Assembly (NCBI GenBank): GCA_002007745.1 | Contig: CP019882.1 | Coordinates: forward strand, 1,302,001 to 1,366,000 | Reading direction: 5' to 3' | DNA length: 64,000 nucleotides | From: Mycolicibacterium litorale | GTDB lineage: Bacteria; Actinomycetota; Actinomycetes; Mycobacteriales; Mycobacteriaceae | Shown: piece by piece, positions 17,890-26,045 of the stretch | Layout of the letters: each line of letters begins with the position of its first letter | Position numbering within the stretch: position 1 is the stretch's first letter | Notes under the pieces: model-generated | Told to the model about the DNA's origin: nothing | Seen by the model: only the letters and a program-made list of their open reading frames with translations | The model's database searches: none | Translations under genes and position numbers: made by a program

Positions 17890-18288
17890 ATGAACTTCAT
17901 GTCCACTCGCATCATCACCACCGACGTCAACCGGCTCGTCGCCTTTTACGAACTGGTCACCGGTATCCCGGCGGTGTGGGGTAACGAGTTGTTCGCCGAG
18001 ATTCCCACGCCGGTCGGCACGTTGGCCATCGGCAGCGACAAGACGGTACCGCTGTTCGGGGCCGGATCGGCCGAGCCGGCTGCCAACCGCAGTGCCATCC
18101 TGGAGTTCCTGGTCGACGACGTCGACGCGGAGTATCGGCGCCTCGGTGAACATCTCGACACGGTGGTCACCGAACCGACGACCATGCCGTGGGGCAACCG
18201 GGCCCTGCTCTTCCGGGATCCGGACGGCAATCTGGTGAATCTGTTCACCCCGGTCTCGGAGCAGGCCCGCGCCAAGTTCGGGCTGTGA
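17890..18288 (+). CDS. Glyoxalase/bleomycin resistance (VOC) family protein
   Basis: This is a 132-residue vicinal-oxygen-chelate protein with two beta-alpha-beta-beta-beta modules. Module one begins MSTRIITTDVNRLVAFYELV; module two contains ILEFLVDDVDAEYRRLGEHL and ends in RDPDGNLVNLF, the usual VOC ending with its metal Glu position replaced by Asn. That substitution suggests ligand binding rather than metal catalysis (inference). TAGCGT at 17878-17883, six bases before ATG 17890, marks a leaderless start. Neighbours give no functional hint. Confidence 0.8.
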   Translation: MNFMSTRIITTDVNRLVAFYELVTGIPAVWGNELFAEIPTPVGTLAIGSDKTVPLFGAGSAEPAANRSAILEFLVDDVDAEYRRLGEHLDTVVTEPTTMPWGNRALLFRDPDGNLVNLFTPVSEQARAKFGL

Positions 18289-18315
18289 CCGCCGGATCTG
18301 GACCGCTGAGCCCGA

Positions 18316-18738
18316 ATGGGCTATGTCTGGAAACGTAAGCGCACAACGGCAGGGGCGAAGGGGGTGACGGTGCACTCTGATCACGAATCCTTCGACTCCT
18401 TCGACGACCACGATCGCCGGACCGCCGAACTGGCCAAACGCGAGGAGGAGTTGGAGCGTCGCGAAGCCGCGGTGGCGCGCCGCGAGTGGCTCGCCGAGCA
18501 GCGCGACCGGGTGGCAGCCGACCGGGACCGCATCGCAGACGATCGAGAACTGTTGGCCGACAACCGGGAGAAACGTGCCGACGAACGCGAAGGCGCCGCC
18601 TCGGAACGCGAACGGGAGCGCCTGCAGCGTGTCGAGGCGGGCGATGAGCGCCTCCAAGCGCGGACGCGGCGGGAACAGGCTGAGATCACCCGGGAGATGG
18701 ACGCCTCCGAGCGGCGCCGATCCGACACCGAGCGCTGA
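18316..18738 (+). CDS. Arg/Glu-rich heptad-repeat coiled-coil protein
   Basis: This is a 140-residue soluble protein dominated by a long charged helix. From about residue 75 the sequence steps in exact sevens starting with Arg: RDRVAAD, RDRIADD, RELLADN, REKRADE, REGAASE, RERERLQ. This predicts a single continuous, highly charged coiled coil or isolated helix. No catalytic domain or signal peptide is seen. The N-terminus is uncertain: GTG 18364 or 18370 (VHSDHESFDS) may be the true start. Function is unknown; similar short proteins are scattered in actinobacteria. Confidence 0.65.
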   Translation: MGYVWKRKRTTAGAKGVTVHSDHESFDSFDDHDRRTAELAKREEELERREAAVARREWLAEQRDRVAADRDRIADDRELLADNREKRADEREGAASERERERLQRVEAGDERLQARTRREQAEITREMDASERRRSDTER

Positions 18739-18763
18739 CGGGGACGGGCGTTAGTATCCGCGG

Positions 18764-19288
18764 ATGCGCGCACGATCCTCGGCCAGAGTCCTTGTCGGCA
18801 TCACCGCCGTCGCCCTGATCTCGGCGGGGTGCGGGGGTGCAAAACCAGGCCCCGCGGAAAGCAGCACCACCACGCAGGCCGCCGAGAGCGCACCCCCGTC
18901 CGCTCAGCAGATCGCACGATTCGGCACCTCCGTCGACATCGCCGCGCCCAGCGGCACCGCGTCCTACACCGTCGACAACTTGCAGCCGGTTCCGCCGGAT
19001 GCCCAGATCATCCCGGCGAAGGGGACGATGTTCGCCGTCGACGTGACCATCGTCGCCAAGACCGGCACGACCGCCTACAACGGCTTCTACTTCGTCGCTC
19101 GCGCTGCCGACGGATCGACCATCGCGCCGGCCGTCGGTGCGGTGCGCCCCGGCATCACCTCCGGGCAGCTGCCCCAGGGCCAGCAGATCGCCGGCCACGT
19201 CGCCTACGACGTCCCGCAGGGCCAGACCATCTCCGCGATCGCATTCCGCGACCCGCAGGGCAAGACGCTGGCAGTCTGGGCGGGATAG
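18764..19288 (+). CDS. MPT63-like (DUF1942) lipoprotein
   Basis: This is a 174-residue exported lipoprotein: signal MRARSSARVLVGITAVALIS, lipobox SAGC, then a Ser/Thr-rich linker and a beta-sandwich domain of about 115 residues. The domain resembles the MPT63/MPB63 immunoglobulin-like family in its order of strands (SYTVDNLQPV, VTIVAKTGTT, SGQLPQGQQIAGHVAYDV, KTLAVW). MPT63 itself is a secreted antigen of unknown role; this member is probably membrane-anchored. TAGTAT at 18752-18757 lies six bases before ATG 18764, a leaderless start. Confidence 0.8.
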   Translation: MRARSSARVLVGITAVALISAGCGGAKPGPAESSTTTQAAESAPPSAQQIARFGTSVDIAAPSGTASYTVDNLQPVPPDAQIIPAKGTMFAVDVTIVAKTGTTAYNGFYFVARAADGSTIAPAVGAVRPGITSGQLPQGQQIAGHVAYDVPQGQTISAIAFRDPQGKTLAVWAG

Positions 19289-19296
19289 CAGCCGCC

Positions 19297-19992
19297 TCAG
19301 TCGGCAACCACTTCGATCTCGTCGCCGAGCCGGTAATCGCCGACCAGCGGCAGGGTGTCACCGCTCCAGAACCGGCCCGGGTCGAACCAGTTCTCGTGCT
19401 TCTCGGTCTGCAACAGGCCCATCTCCTCGTAGGTGATGGCCACGGTCTCCGCGCAGTAGGCCGTCTCCAACCCGCCCTCGCGCGCAGCACGCTTGCGGCG
19501 CTCGGCTGACTCGCGAACCTTGTTGTGCAGAAAGGGGATTCCGCGAGTCCAGTCGCTGACGGTGGGCACCCGCCCGCGCAGCCAGCGGCCGGTCAGGCGC
19601 GCGGTCGACGGGAACGGGGTGCCGTCCATCCGGGCGATCACCGTCAGCAGCCGGTCTTCCTGCTCGCGGTTGGCGTGCGGGGTGAGCTGGCGAAGCCAGC
19701 AGCGCTGGCCGTAGTGGTGCAGCCACTGTTCGACGGCCTCACGCGCGTCGTTGAGCTGCACGCCGCGGTGGTTGGTCCCCGTCCACAGGTCGAGCAGTTT
19801 GTGGCCCAGCTCGGCGTGCCACATCAGCGGCGGCAGATCGTCGAGGGCCACCGTCATGCCGACGTGGTTGACCGGTGCGTTGGTCAGGGTCTGGATCGCG
19901 CGGTCCGGGCCGGAGCCGCCGCGGAACAGCCAGACGTCACCGGTGCGCGCCTCGGTCAGTGCCTGCGTCAGCGACACCCTGTGCTCGGCCAT
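19297..19992 (-). CDS. Permuted papain-fold protein (YiiX/NlpC-P60-like)
   Basis: This is a 231-residue protein. The residue pattern suits a circularly permuted NlpC/P60-like papain fold: GDVWLFRGG at the start, the putative catalytic His in VNHVGMTV (H43), and the putative catalytic Cys late in the chain (ETAYCAETV, C180). In YiiX-like relatives His precedes Cys in this way. No signal peptide is seen. Activity could be amidase, peptidase or acyl transfer (inference; no relative of known substrate recognised). The start ATG 19992 has TAAGCT (20004-19999) six bases upstream. Divergent from a tiny membrane gene 24 bp away. Confidence 0.65.
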   Translation of the reverse strand: MAEHRVSLTQALTEARTGDVWLFRGGSGPDRAIQTLTNAPVNHVGMTVALDDLPPLMWHAELGHKLLDLWTGTNHRGVQLNDAREAVEQWLHHYGQRCWLRQLTPHANREQEDRLLTVIARMDGTPFPSTARLTGRWLRGRVPTVSDWTRGIPFLHNKVRESAERRKRAAREGGLETAYCAETVAITYEEMGLLQTEKHENWFDPGRFWSGDTLPLVGDYRLGDEIEVVAD

Positions 19993-20016
19993 CAGCGCAG
20001 CTTAGTGTGATCTCCC
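19993..20016. promoter_or_regulatory. Overlapping divergent leaderless promoters
   Basis: Only 24 bp separate the two start codons. TAAGCT (minus, 20004-19999) is six bases before ATG 19992, and TAGTGT (plus, 20003-20008) is eight bases before ATG 20017. The two hexamers share the TA at 20003-20004, so the -35 element of each gene would lie inside the other gene's coding sequence and only one promoter can open at a time. Confidence 0.6.
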
Positions 20017-20184
20017 ATGCGCAGTATCTGGAAGTGGATCGGGTTGGCGGGGGCGGCGGGCGTGGTGGCCGGCGGAGTGTTGGTCGCGCGGGATCAGCGG
20101 CGCCGCAACGCCTACACCCCCGAGGAGATCCGCGCCCGGCTGCACCAACGCCACGACGAGGCGCAACAGTCCCACAACGGTTAG
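20017..20184 (+). CDS. Small membrane-anchored protein, 55 residues
   Basis: This short gene encodes one N-terminal membrane segment ([20 protein letters not shown], about residues 5-24) followed by a basic, soluble tail with [20 protein letters not shown]. The leaderless TAGTGT promoter and a mycobacterial-like composition support it as real. Its last bases overlap the 3' end of the convergent cyclase gene by 4 bp. Function is unknown; the topology would place the tail in the cytoplasm. Confidence 0.7.
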   Translation: MRSIWKWIGLAGAAGVVAGGVLVARDQRRRNAYTPEEIRARLHQRHDEAQQSHNG

Positions 20185-20981
20185 GCACCCACCGCGTAGA
20201 GCCGGTGGATGCCGCTGAAACCCTTGAGCTCGACGTCGCGGCCCCCGTCGAAGTCCTGCTGGTGGCCGACGGCGGCGCGCACCGGCTCGCTGACCAAGAT
20301 CTCGCCGCCGTCGGCCTGACCGGCCACCCGGGCCGCCATGGCGACGTTGCGGCCGAACAGATCGTCACCGCGGCGCACCGACTTGCCCATATGGATGCCG
20401 ATCCGAACGCGGATACTGTTGTGACGCAGTCGCTTCGCATCCCGGCGCAGCGCCTCCTGGATGGCCACCGCGCAGTTCACCGCCGCCGCGGGATCGGCGA
20501 AGGCCACCATGAACCCGTCGCCCTGGCTCTTGACCACATGGCCGTCATGCATCTTGACCAGGCGCTGGACCAGCCGGTCGTGGCTGCCGATCAGCTTCAC
20601 CCAGGCCCGGTCGCCGATCCGCTCGTTGAGTGCCGTCGACTCCTCGATGTCGGAGAACATCACCACGACGTTGCCGTCGGGGACCAGTCGGGCCAGGTCC
20701 GGCCGCTCGACGTCGGCCCAGTCGGCGAGTTCTTCGATCGAGGACCGCACCGCGCCGCCGAAGCCCTGGGTGCGCACCAGGTTGGCGGTCTGCCAGACGG
20801 TCTTGACCGCCTCGCGCCCGCCCGTCCACAACATGTTGCGGGTGTCCAGACGTTGACGCAGCTCGGCGGTCTCGGCCCGGCTGGCCCGCAGCCGCGACCG
20901 CAGCACCAGCAGCGCCACCGCCTCGGCTGTAGCCAAGACGGCGAGGGCGACCAATGCCGCCACCGCGATCGTCGAACCCAC
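20181..20981 (-). CDS. Membrane-anchored class III adenylate/guanylate cyclase
   Basis: This is a 266-residue protein with one N-terminal membrane segment (about 5-28), a helical linker and a single cyclase homology domain (about 100-266). Catalytic residues expected for class III enzymes are present: metal Asp D111 in MFSDIEEST, metal Asp D155 in KSQGDGFM, base-contacting Lys K151, and the transition-state pair in [10 protein letters not shown] (N212/R218). It should form a homodimer and make cAMP; Lys at 151 favours ATP over GTP. The start GTG 20981 precedes the hydrophobic segment. It is convergent with the 55-residue gene. Confidence 0.88.
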   Translation of the reverse strand: MGSTIAVAALVALAVLATAEAVALLVLRSRLRASRAETAELRQRLDTRNMLWTGGREAVKTVWQTANLVRTQGFGGAVRSSIEELADWADVERPDLARLVPDGNVVVMFSDIEESTALNERIGDRAWVKLIGSHDRLVQRLVKMHDGHVVKSQGDGFMVAFADPAAAVNCAVAIQEALRRDAKRLRHNSIRVRIGIHMGKSVRRGDDLFGRNVAMAARVAGQADGGEILVSEPVRAAVGHQQDFDGGRDVELKGFSGIHRLYAVGA

Positions 20982-21016
20982 CAGTGCGCCGCCCTCCCGT
21001 CGGTAATCCTGAACAG

Positions 21017-21949
21017 ATGATGCCCCCTTACTACGAGAGCAGGTTCATCCGCGCCAACCATCCCGATCGCGCCGAGGCGATCTGGCTGCGCTGGACCCTG
21101 CTGCTGCCCGACCCCGGGCTGCCGGTGGCCGACGTCTGGGTGATGCTGTTCGACCCCGACGGCGGCGGCAACCACGCGGTGAAGGTGCCGCACCCGATGG
21201 CGGCGGCCGACTACCGGTCACAGCCATGGGCGGCCAGCATCGCCGACACCGCGATCGACGACCACGGCGCGCGTGGCACGCTCGACGGGGCACGGTGGGA
21301 CCTGCGGATCACGCCCGGCCAGGAGCCTGCCGTCAAACTGCTCACCGACCGCTCGTATCGGGCCAGGTTCCCGACCGCCAAGACCCAGGTGCGCCATCCG
21401 CTGGCGCGGTTCGACGGCACGGTGGCCCTCGGGGACACCGCGTTCACCCTGGATTCGTGGGTGGGCAGCGTCAACCACAACTGGGGCCGCAAGCACACCC
21501 CGGCCTACGCCTTCGGGCAGGTCTGCGGGTTCGACGGGCACCCGCGCTCCAGCCTGGAGATTGTCACCGCCCATGCCGCACTCGGGCCGCTGCGGTTGCC
21601 GGCGGCCACGCTGTTCGTGCTGCGCCACGGCGGTCGGGAGATCGCTGTGCGCTCGGTGCTCGCCGCGCGCCACACCCGCGGCAGCTACGAACCGTTCACC
21701 TGGTCCTTCGGTGGGCGGGTGGACGGTGTCGAACTACGTGGGGAGATTCGGGCCGAACCGGGTGACGTCATCGGGCTGACCTACACCGACACCAACGGTG
21801 CAACCAAGTACTGCTACAACTCGGCGCTGGCGAATTGCCGAATTATGCTGTCCGGCAACGGAGTCGACACCGAATTGACGGCGTCGCGGCGCGCCATGTT
21901 CGAAATACTGTCCGACGACCGCAATGATGCCGTGCCGCTGCTGGTGTAG
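21017..21949 (+). CDS. Lipocalin/AttH-like conserved protein
   Basis: This is a 310-residue soluble protein rich in beta-strands with many Trp, Tyr and His residues ([47 protein letters not shown]). The layout of two lipocalin-like barrels with a WxxNxG-type strand recalls the AttH/CrtC (carotenoid hydratase) superfamily; several members act on hydrophobic substrates, others have no known role. No signal peptide is seen. ATG 21017 follows a TAATCC stretch but no clear ribosome site; ATG 21020 is equally possible. Family assignment is by pattern only. Confidence 0.6.
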   Translation: MMPPYYESRFIRANHPDRAEAIWLRWTLLLPDPGLPVADVWVMLFDPDGGGNHAVKVPHPMAAADYRSQPWAASIADTAIDDHGARGTLDGARWDLRITPGQEPAVKLLTDRSYRARFPTAKTQVRHPLARFDGTVALGDTAFTLDSWVGSVNHNWGRKHTPAYAFGQVCGFDGHPRSSLEIVTAHAALGPLRLPAATLFVLRHGGREIAVRSVLAARHTRGSYEPFTWSFGGRVDGVELRGEIRAEPGDVIGLTYTDTNGATKYCYNSALANCRIMLSGNGVDTELTASRRAMFEILSDDRNDAVPLLV

Positions 21950-21962
21950 CACACTGGCGGCC

Positions 21963-22877
21963 ATGGCCATTCTCGCCGTAGGCACCCTGGAACCGTCACT
22001 GGAGAAGGAACTGGCCGGTCGGTACGCGCCGTTGCGGTTGCCGCTCGACGCCGAGCGCGCCGAGTCGGTCACGGTCATCGTGTGCGGCGGGCGACCCGGC
22101 GTGGACGCCGCCCTGATGGACGCCCTGCCGAACCTTGCCGCGATCGTCAATTACGGCGCAGGTGTCGACGCGATCGACGTTGCCGCGGCCCGGCAGCGGG
22201 GGATCGGGGTGTCGAACACCCCCGACGTGCTGACCGACACCGTCGCCGACACCGCGCTGGGGTTGATCCTGGACACCCTGCGTGGCTTCGCCGCGGCCGA
22301 CCGCTACGTGCGGGCCGGACGCTGGGCCGCCGAAGGGCCGTTCCCCTACACCCGCGACGTCAGCGGCAGCCGCGTCGGCATCCTCGGCCTCGGCCGGATC
22401 GGCTCGGCGATCGCCACCCGTCTGCTCGGATTCGGTTGTGCCATCGCTTATCACAACCGGCACCCGGTGCCCGACAGCCCCTACCGGTACGCGGCGTCGG
22501 CCGTAGAACTGGCCGCATCCGTGGACGTCCTGGTGGTTGCGACCGCCGGGGGACCGGACTCCGCCCACCTGGTCGACCGCGACGTCCTGGCCGCGCTGGG
22601 CCCACAGGGGTATCTGGTCAACATCGCCCGCGGCAGCGTGGTGGATCAGGACGCGCTGATCGACATGCTCACGGCCGGTGATCTGGCCGGTGCGGGCCTG
22701 GACGTCTACGCCGACGAGCCCAATGTGCCGGTGGCGCTGCGCGAACTGGACACCGTGGTGTTGTTACCGCACATGGGCAGCGCCACGGCCCGCACCCGTG
22801 CGGCCATGGCCGCGCTGGCGATGCGCAACCTCGAGGAATTCCTGGCCACCGGGCGGCTGGTCACCCCGGTCACCTAG
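21963..22877 (+). CDS. D-2-hydroxyacid dehydrogenase
   Basis: This is a 304-residue NAD(P)-dependent D-2-hydroxyacid dehydrogenase, interconverting 2-keto and D-2-hydroxy acids in the cytoplasm. Seen: the catalytic-domain strand IVNYGAGVDAID, the dinucleotide motif GILGLGRIGSAIA, the Arg-containing LVNIARGSVVD, the Glu-containing DVYADEP, and the catalytic His in LLPHMGS. The residue after beta-2 is Asn/Arg (YHNRHP), which suggests NADPH as in glyoxylate/hydroxypyruvate reductases. It starts 13 bases after the preceding gene and is likely co-transcribed. Confidence 0.9.
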   Translation: MAILAVGTLEPSLEKELAGRYAPLRLPLDAERAESVTVIVCGGRPGVDAALMDALPNLAAIVNYGAGVDAIDVAAARQRGIGVSNTPDVLTDTVADTALGLILDTLRGFAAADRYVRAGRWAAEGPFPYTRDVSGSRVGILGLGRIGSAIATRLLGFGCAIAYHNRHPVPDSPYRYAASAVELAASVDVLVVATAGGPDSAHLVDRDVLAALGPQGYLVNIARGSVVDQDALIDMLTAGDLAGAGLDVYADEPNVPVALRELDTVVLLPHMGSATARTRAAMAALAMRNLEEFLATGRLVTPVT

Positions 22878-22886
22878 GCGTGGCGA

Positions 22887-23741
22887 TCACCCGGTGACGA
22901 ACGAGACGACCGCCTCGCTGAAGGCGTCGTTGTCGTCACCGGCGGCGGTATGACCGGCGTCGGAGAGTTCCACGAACTCCGCCCCCGGCACCTTGGCCAG
23001 GAAGTCCTCGACACCCTGCGTGCTCACCACGTCGGACAGCTTGCCGCGGATCAGCAGGATCGGGATGGTCAGGTTGACCGCGGACTGCTCGAGGCGATCG
23101 ACGTGGACGAACGGATCGTCGGTCGGCGTCAGGAACGCCGGATCCCAATGCCAGAACCATCGCCCGTTGCGGTGCCGCAGGTTCTTCTTCAGGCCGTCCA
23201 GGTTCTTCGGGCGCTTGCGGTGCGGCAGGTAGGCCGCGATGGCGTCGGCGGCTTGCTCCAAGGTGTCGAAGCCGTGCACGTGGCTGAACATGAACTCGCG
23301 GATCCGCTCGGTGCCCTCGACCTCGACGCGCGGCACCACGTCGACGAGCACCAGTTTGGTGACCCGCTGCGGGCCGGCCAGCTCGGCGACCGCGATGCCG
23401 GTCAGGCCGCCCATGCTGGCACCGATCAGCACCACCGGGCGCCCGATCTGCTCGAGCACCGCCAACACGTCCTCGGACAGTGCGTCGACGGTGTACTCCG
23501 CGTTGGGTGCCCGGTCGCTGTCGCCGTGCCCGCGAGCGTCGATCGCGACCACGTGGAACCCCGCGTCGGCCAGGACCTGGCCGGTGTTCTTCCAGGAGAA
23601 CCGGTTCTGGCCGCCGCCGTGCAGCATCAGGATCGTCGGCAGGTCGGCTCCCGATCCGCGGTTCCACTCGTCGGCGACCAGGGTGAGGTCTTTGTCGCCG
23701 CGAAACTCGACGGTGTGCGGACCACTCTGCATGCTGCTCAC
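22887..23741 (-). CDS. Alpha/beta hydrolase
   Basis: This is an approximately 284-residue alpha/beta hydrolase. The oxyanion motif LHGGGQNRFSW, the nucleophile elbow GASMGG with Ser, an acid in IRGKLSDVVS and a His in SDAGHTAAG form the expected catalytic set. It most resembles the esterase/peroxidase-like group; the substrate is unknown. GTG 23741 is placed six bases after AGAGG; ATG 23747 sits too close to that site but cannot be excluded. Upstream lies a perfect inverted repeat (23760-23776) that may control it. Confidence 0.85.
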   Translation of the reverse strand: MSSMQSGPHTVEFRGDKDLTLVADEWNRGSGADLPTILMLHGGGQNRFSWKNTGQVLADAGFHVVAIDARGHGDSDRAPNAEYTVDALSEDVLAVLEQIGRPVVLIGASMGGLTGIAVAELAGPQRVTKLVLVDVVPRVEVEGTERIREFMFSHVHGFDTLEQAADAIAAYLPHRKRPKNLDGLKKNLRHRNGRWFWHWDPAFLTPTDDPFVHVDRLEQSAVNLTIPILLIRGKLSDVVSTQGVEDFLAKVPGAEFVELSDAGHTAAGDDNDAFSEAVVSFVTG

Positions 23742-23759
23742 CGGCATCCTCTCGAGACA

Positions 23760-23776
23760 AACGTGGAAACCACGTT
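23760..23776. promoter_or_regulatory. Perfect inverted repeat upstream of the hydrolase gene
   Basis: AACGTGG-AAA-CCACGTT is a perfect 7-bp inverted repeat with a 3-bp centre, about 20 bp before the hydrolase start. The position suits a repressor operator; the alternative is an RNA hairpin in the leader. The rest of the 180-bp gap up to 23926 shows only the ribosome site of the Mce-associated gene. Confidence 0.4.
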
Positions 23777-23926
23777 ACCGCCGCCCAGAGGTGGCAGTGC
23801 GGCCAGGGCTGCGGCGTACCCGTGACGGCTCTCACAGGCCCCTACCGGTAGCCTTTCGCCCCAGTACGGGTTGATTCCCGGACCTGAGATGCCGCAGAGG
23901 GCCACAGCGGGCCGCAGAGGAGAGAA

Positions 23927-24505
23927 ATGGCTGACGAGCCGGTCGAGGCGGACGAGACAGCCGAGACCACCGACGGGACCGAGCCCGAGACCGAGCCCGA
24001 GACCGCGCCGAAGTCCGGCCTGTCGCACGTGCAGCTGGCGCTGATCGTCGGTACGGCTGTCGTCGTCGCGCTCACGGCGCTGACCGGATGGCTCGGGTAC
24101 CGCGCCTACGAGGCCCGGCAGGCCGATCAGCTCGACGAGCTGCTGGTGGGTGTCGGCCGGCAGGGTGCGATCAACCTGACCACCATCGACTGGGAACACG
24201 CCGATGCCGATGTGCAGCGCATCCTCGACTCGGCCACCGACCAGTTCTACGACGATTTCGCCAAGCGTTCCCAGCCGTTCGTGGACGTGGTCAAGCAGGC
24301 ACAGTCCAAATCGGTGGGCACCGTCACCGAGGCGGGCCTGGAGTCGGTCACCGGAACCGAGGGTCAAGTGCTGGTGGCCGTGACCGTCCAGACCGCGAAT
24401 CGTGGTGCGCCAGAACAGCAACCGCGAGCCTGGCGGATGCGACTGACCGTCAAGAAGACTGGTGACGATGAAGCGAAGGTCTCGAAAGTGGAGTTCGTGC
24501 CGTGA
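23927..24505 (+). CDS. Mce-associated membrane protein (orphan Mam)
   Basis: This is a 192-residue single-pass protein: an acidic cytoplasmic head (TEPETEPETAPKSG), a membrane segment (about 38-60) and a periplasmic NTF2-like domain that begins near the ARQADQLDELLVGVGRQGA helix. This is the usual layout of Mam/OmamA proteins, which stabilise Mce lipid importers. No mce operon is in the window, so it is an orphan pair like Rv1362c/Rv1363c. GAGGAGAG lies just upstream of ATG 23927. The stop overlaps the start of its partner by 4 bp. Confidence 0.85.
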   Translation: MADEPVEADETAETTDGTEPETEPETAPKSGLSHVQLALIVGTAVVVALTALTGWLGYRAYEARQADQLDELLVGVGRQGAINLTTIDWEHADADVQRILDSATDQFYDDFAKRSQPFVDVVKQAQSKSVGTVTEAGLESVTGTEGQVLVAVTVQTANRGAPEQQPRAWRMRLTVKKTGDDEAKVSKVEFVP

Positions 24506-25116
24506 CGACTGACGACAAGTCCGACGCCCCCGACCCCGAGGTGATCGAGGACGAGACCACCGCGGTGGAGCTCACCGACGCAGCAACGCAGGAAACTTCT
24601 GAGCCGGCCGAGGCGACGCCCGCCAAGCCGGGGCTGCGCCTGGCAGGCGTGGTGGCCTTCGGTGTGCTGCCGATCGTGGCGCTACTGCTCGGTGCCGGGG
24701 CGGGGTTCCTCAAGTGGGAGGATTCCTCGCGCCGTGACGCCGACACCGCCCGCACCCAGTCGGTGCAGGCCGCGAAGGACTCGACCGTCGCGCTGTTGAG
24801 CTACAAGCCCGACACCGTCGAGAAGGATCTCGGAGCGGCCCGCGACCGGCTGACCGGAAGCTTCCTCGACGCCTACACCCAACTGGTCAACAACGTCGTG
24901 ATCCCGGGCGCCAAGGAGAAGAAGATCTCGGCGGTGGCCCAGGTGCCCGCGGCGGCCTCGGTGTCGGCCAAACCCGATCACGCGGTGGTGCTGCTGTTCG
25001 TCGACCAGACCGTCGTGGTCGGCTCCGACGCGCCCACGCAGACCGCCTCCAGCGTGCGGGTGACACTGGAGAAGATCGGCGACCGCTGGCTGATCTCGGG
25101 GTTCGATCCGATCTAG
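24502..25116 (+). CDS. Mce-associated membrane protein (orphan Mam), partner
   Basis: This is the second member of the pair, 204 residues. An acidic cytoplasmic region rich in Glu and Thr is followed by a membrane segment (LAGVVAFGVLPIVALLLGAG, about 49-68) and a periplasmic domain ending in KIGDRWLISGFDPI, the hallmark close of this family. GTG 24502 overlaps the upstream stop, so translation is coupled. The two may form a heteromeric periplasmic scaffold for Mce complexes encoded elsewhere (inference). Confidence 0.85.
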   Translation: MTTDDKSDAPDPEVIEDETTAVELTDAATQETSEPAEATPAKPGLRLAGVVAFGVLPIVALLLGAGAGFLKWEDSSRRDADTARTQSVQAAKDSTVALLSYKPDTVEKDLGAARDRLTGSFLDAYTQLVNNVVIPGAKEKKISAVAQVPAAASVSAKPDHAVVLLFVDQTVVVGSDAPTQTASSVRVTLEKIGDRWLISGFDPI

Positions 25117-25133
25117 GCGAGAAGGGGGTCGTC

Positions 25134-26042
25134 ATGACCGAGCCAGGCTGGATTGACGTCGCAGCGCCGACGGTGCAGCTTCGCGCGCTCACCTGGGGAC
25201 CCTCCGACGGTCCGATTGCCCTGTGCCTGCACGGGTTTCCGGACACCGCATGGGGATTCCGCAAGCTCGCCCCGCACCTGGTCGAGGCCGGCTACCGCGT
25301 CGTCGCCCCGTTCATGCGCGGCTACGTGCCGTCCTCGATCCCGACCGACGGCAGCTACCACATCGGGGCGCTGATGGACGACGCGCTGCGGGTGCGGGCC
25401 GCCAGCGGTCCCACCGACCGCGACATCGTCGTCGGCCACGACTGGGGCGCCATCGCCGCCACCGGCCTGGCCGCAATGCCGGACAGCCCGTTCACCAAGG
25501 CCGTCATCATGTCGGTGCCACCGTCGGCGGCGCTGCGGCCCGACCGGCCGGTGGCCAACCGCGGCCGCATGCTGCGGCTACTACCCGCGCAAGTCCTGCG
25601 CAGCTGGTACATCAGCTACTTCCAGCTGCCGGTGCTGCCGGAGCGCTCGCCGTCCTGGATCGTTCCGCTGCTGTGGCGGCGCTGGTCCCCGGGCTACAAC
25701 GCCGCCGAGGATCTGCGCCACGTCGACGCCGCGATCGGATCGCCCGCCTGCTGGCGCGCGGCGCTGGGCCCTTACCGGGCGACCATCCGCAACACCCGCC
25801 CGCCGGCCCGCTACGCCGAGCTGCACCGGTGGTGGACCGAACCGCCGCGGCTGCCCACCCTGTACCTGCACGGTAACGACGACGGTTGTATGACACCGGA
25901 TTTCACGCCGTGGGTCTGTGACGTGCTCCCCGCGGGCAGTGACGTGGCGATCGTCGAGCACGCCGGGCACTTCCTGCAGCTCGAGCAGCCCGACGCGGTG
26001 GGCCGGCGGATCGTGGACTTCCTGGGCGCCGCTGCTTGGTGA
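25134..26042 (+). CDS. Alpha/beta hydrolase, epoxide-hydrolase type
   Basis: This is a 302-residue alpha/beta hydrolase. LHGFPDTAW supplies the oxyanion HGXP motif, and VVGHDWGA supplies Asp as nucleophile, the epoxide hydrolase/haloalkane dehalogenase pattern. The likely acid is in HGNDDGCM and the catalytic His in EHAGHFLQLEQP. Cap-domain Tyr residues that would open an epoxide are plausible (WYISYFQLP) but unverified. The gene starts 18 bases after the Mam pair with a strong GAAGGGGG site. The physiological substrate is unknown. Confidence 0.85.
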   Translation: MTEPGWIDVAAPTVQLRALTWGPSDGPIALCLHGFPDTAWGFRKLAPHLVEAGYRVVAPFMRGYVPSSIPTDGSYHIGALMDDALRVRAASGPTDRDIVVGHDWGAIAATGLAAMPDSPFTKAVIMSVPPSAALRPDRPVANRGRMLRLLPAQVLRSWYISYFQLPVLPERSPSWIVPLLWRRWSPGYNAAEDLRHVDAAIGSPACWRAALGPYRATIRNTRPPARYAELHRWWTEPPRLPTLYLHGNDDGCMTPDFTPWVCDVLPAGSDVAIVEHAGHFLQLEQPDAVGRRIVDFLGAAAW

Positions 26043-26045
26043 GGG

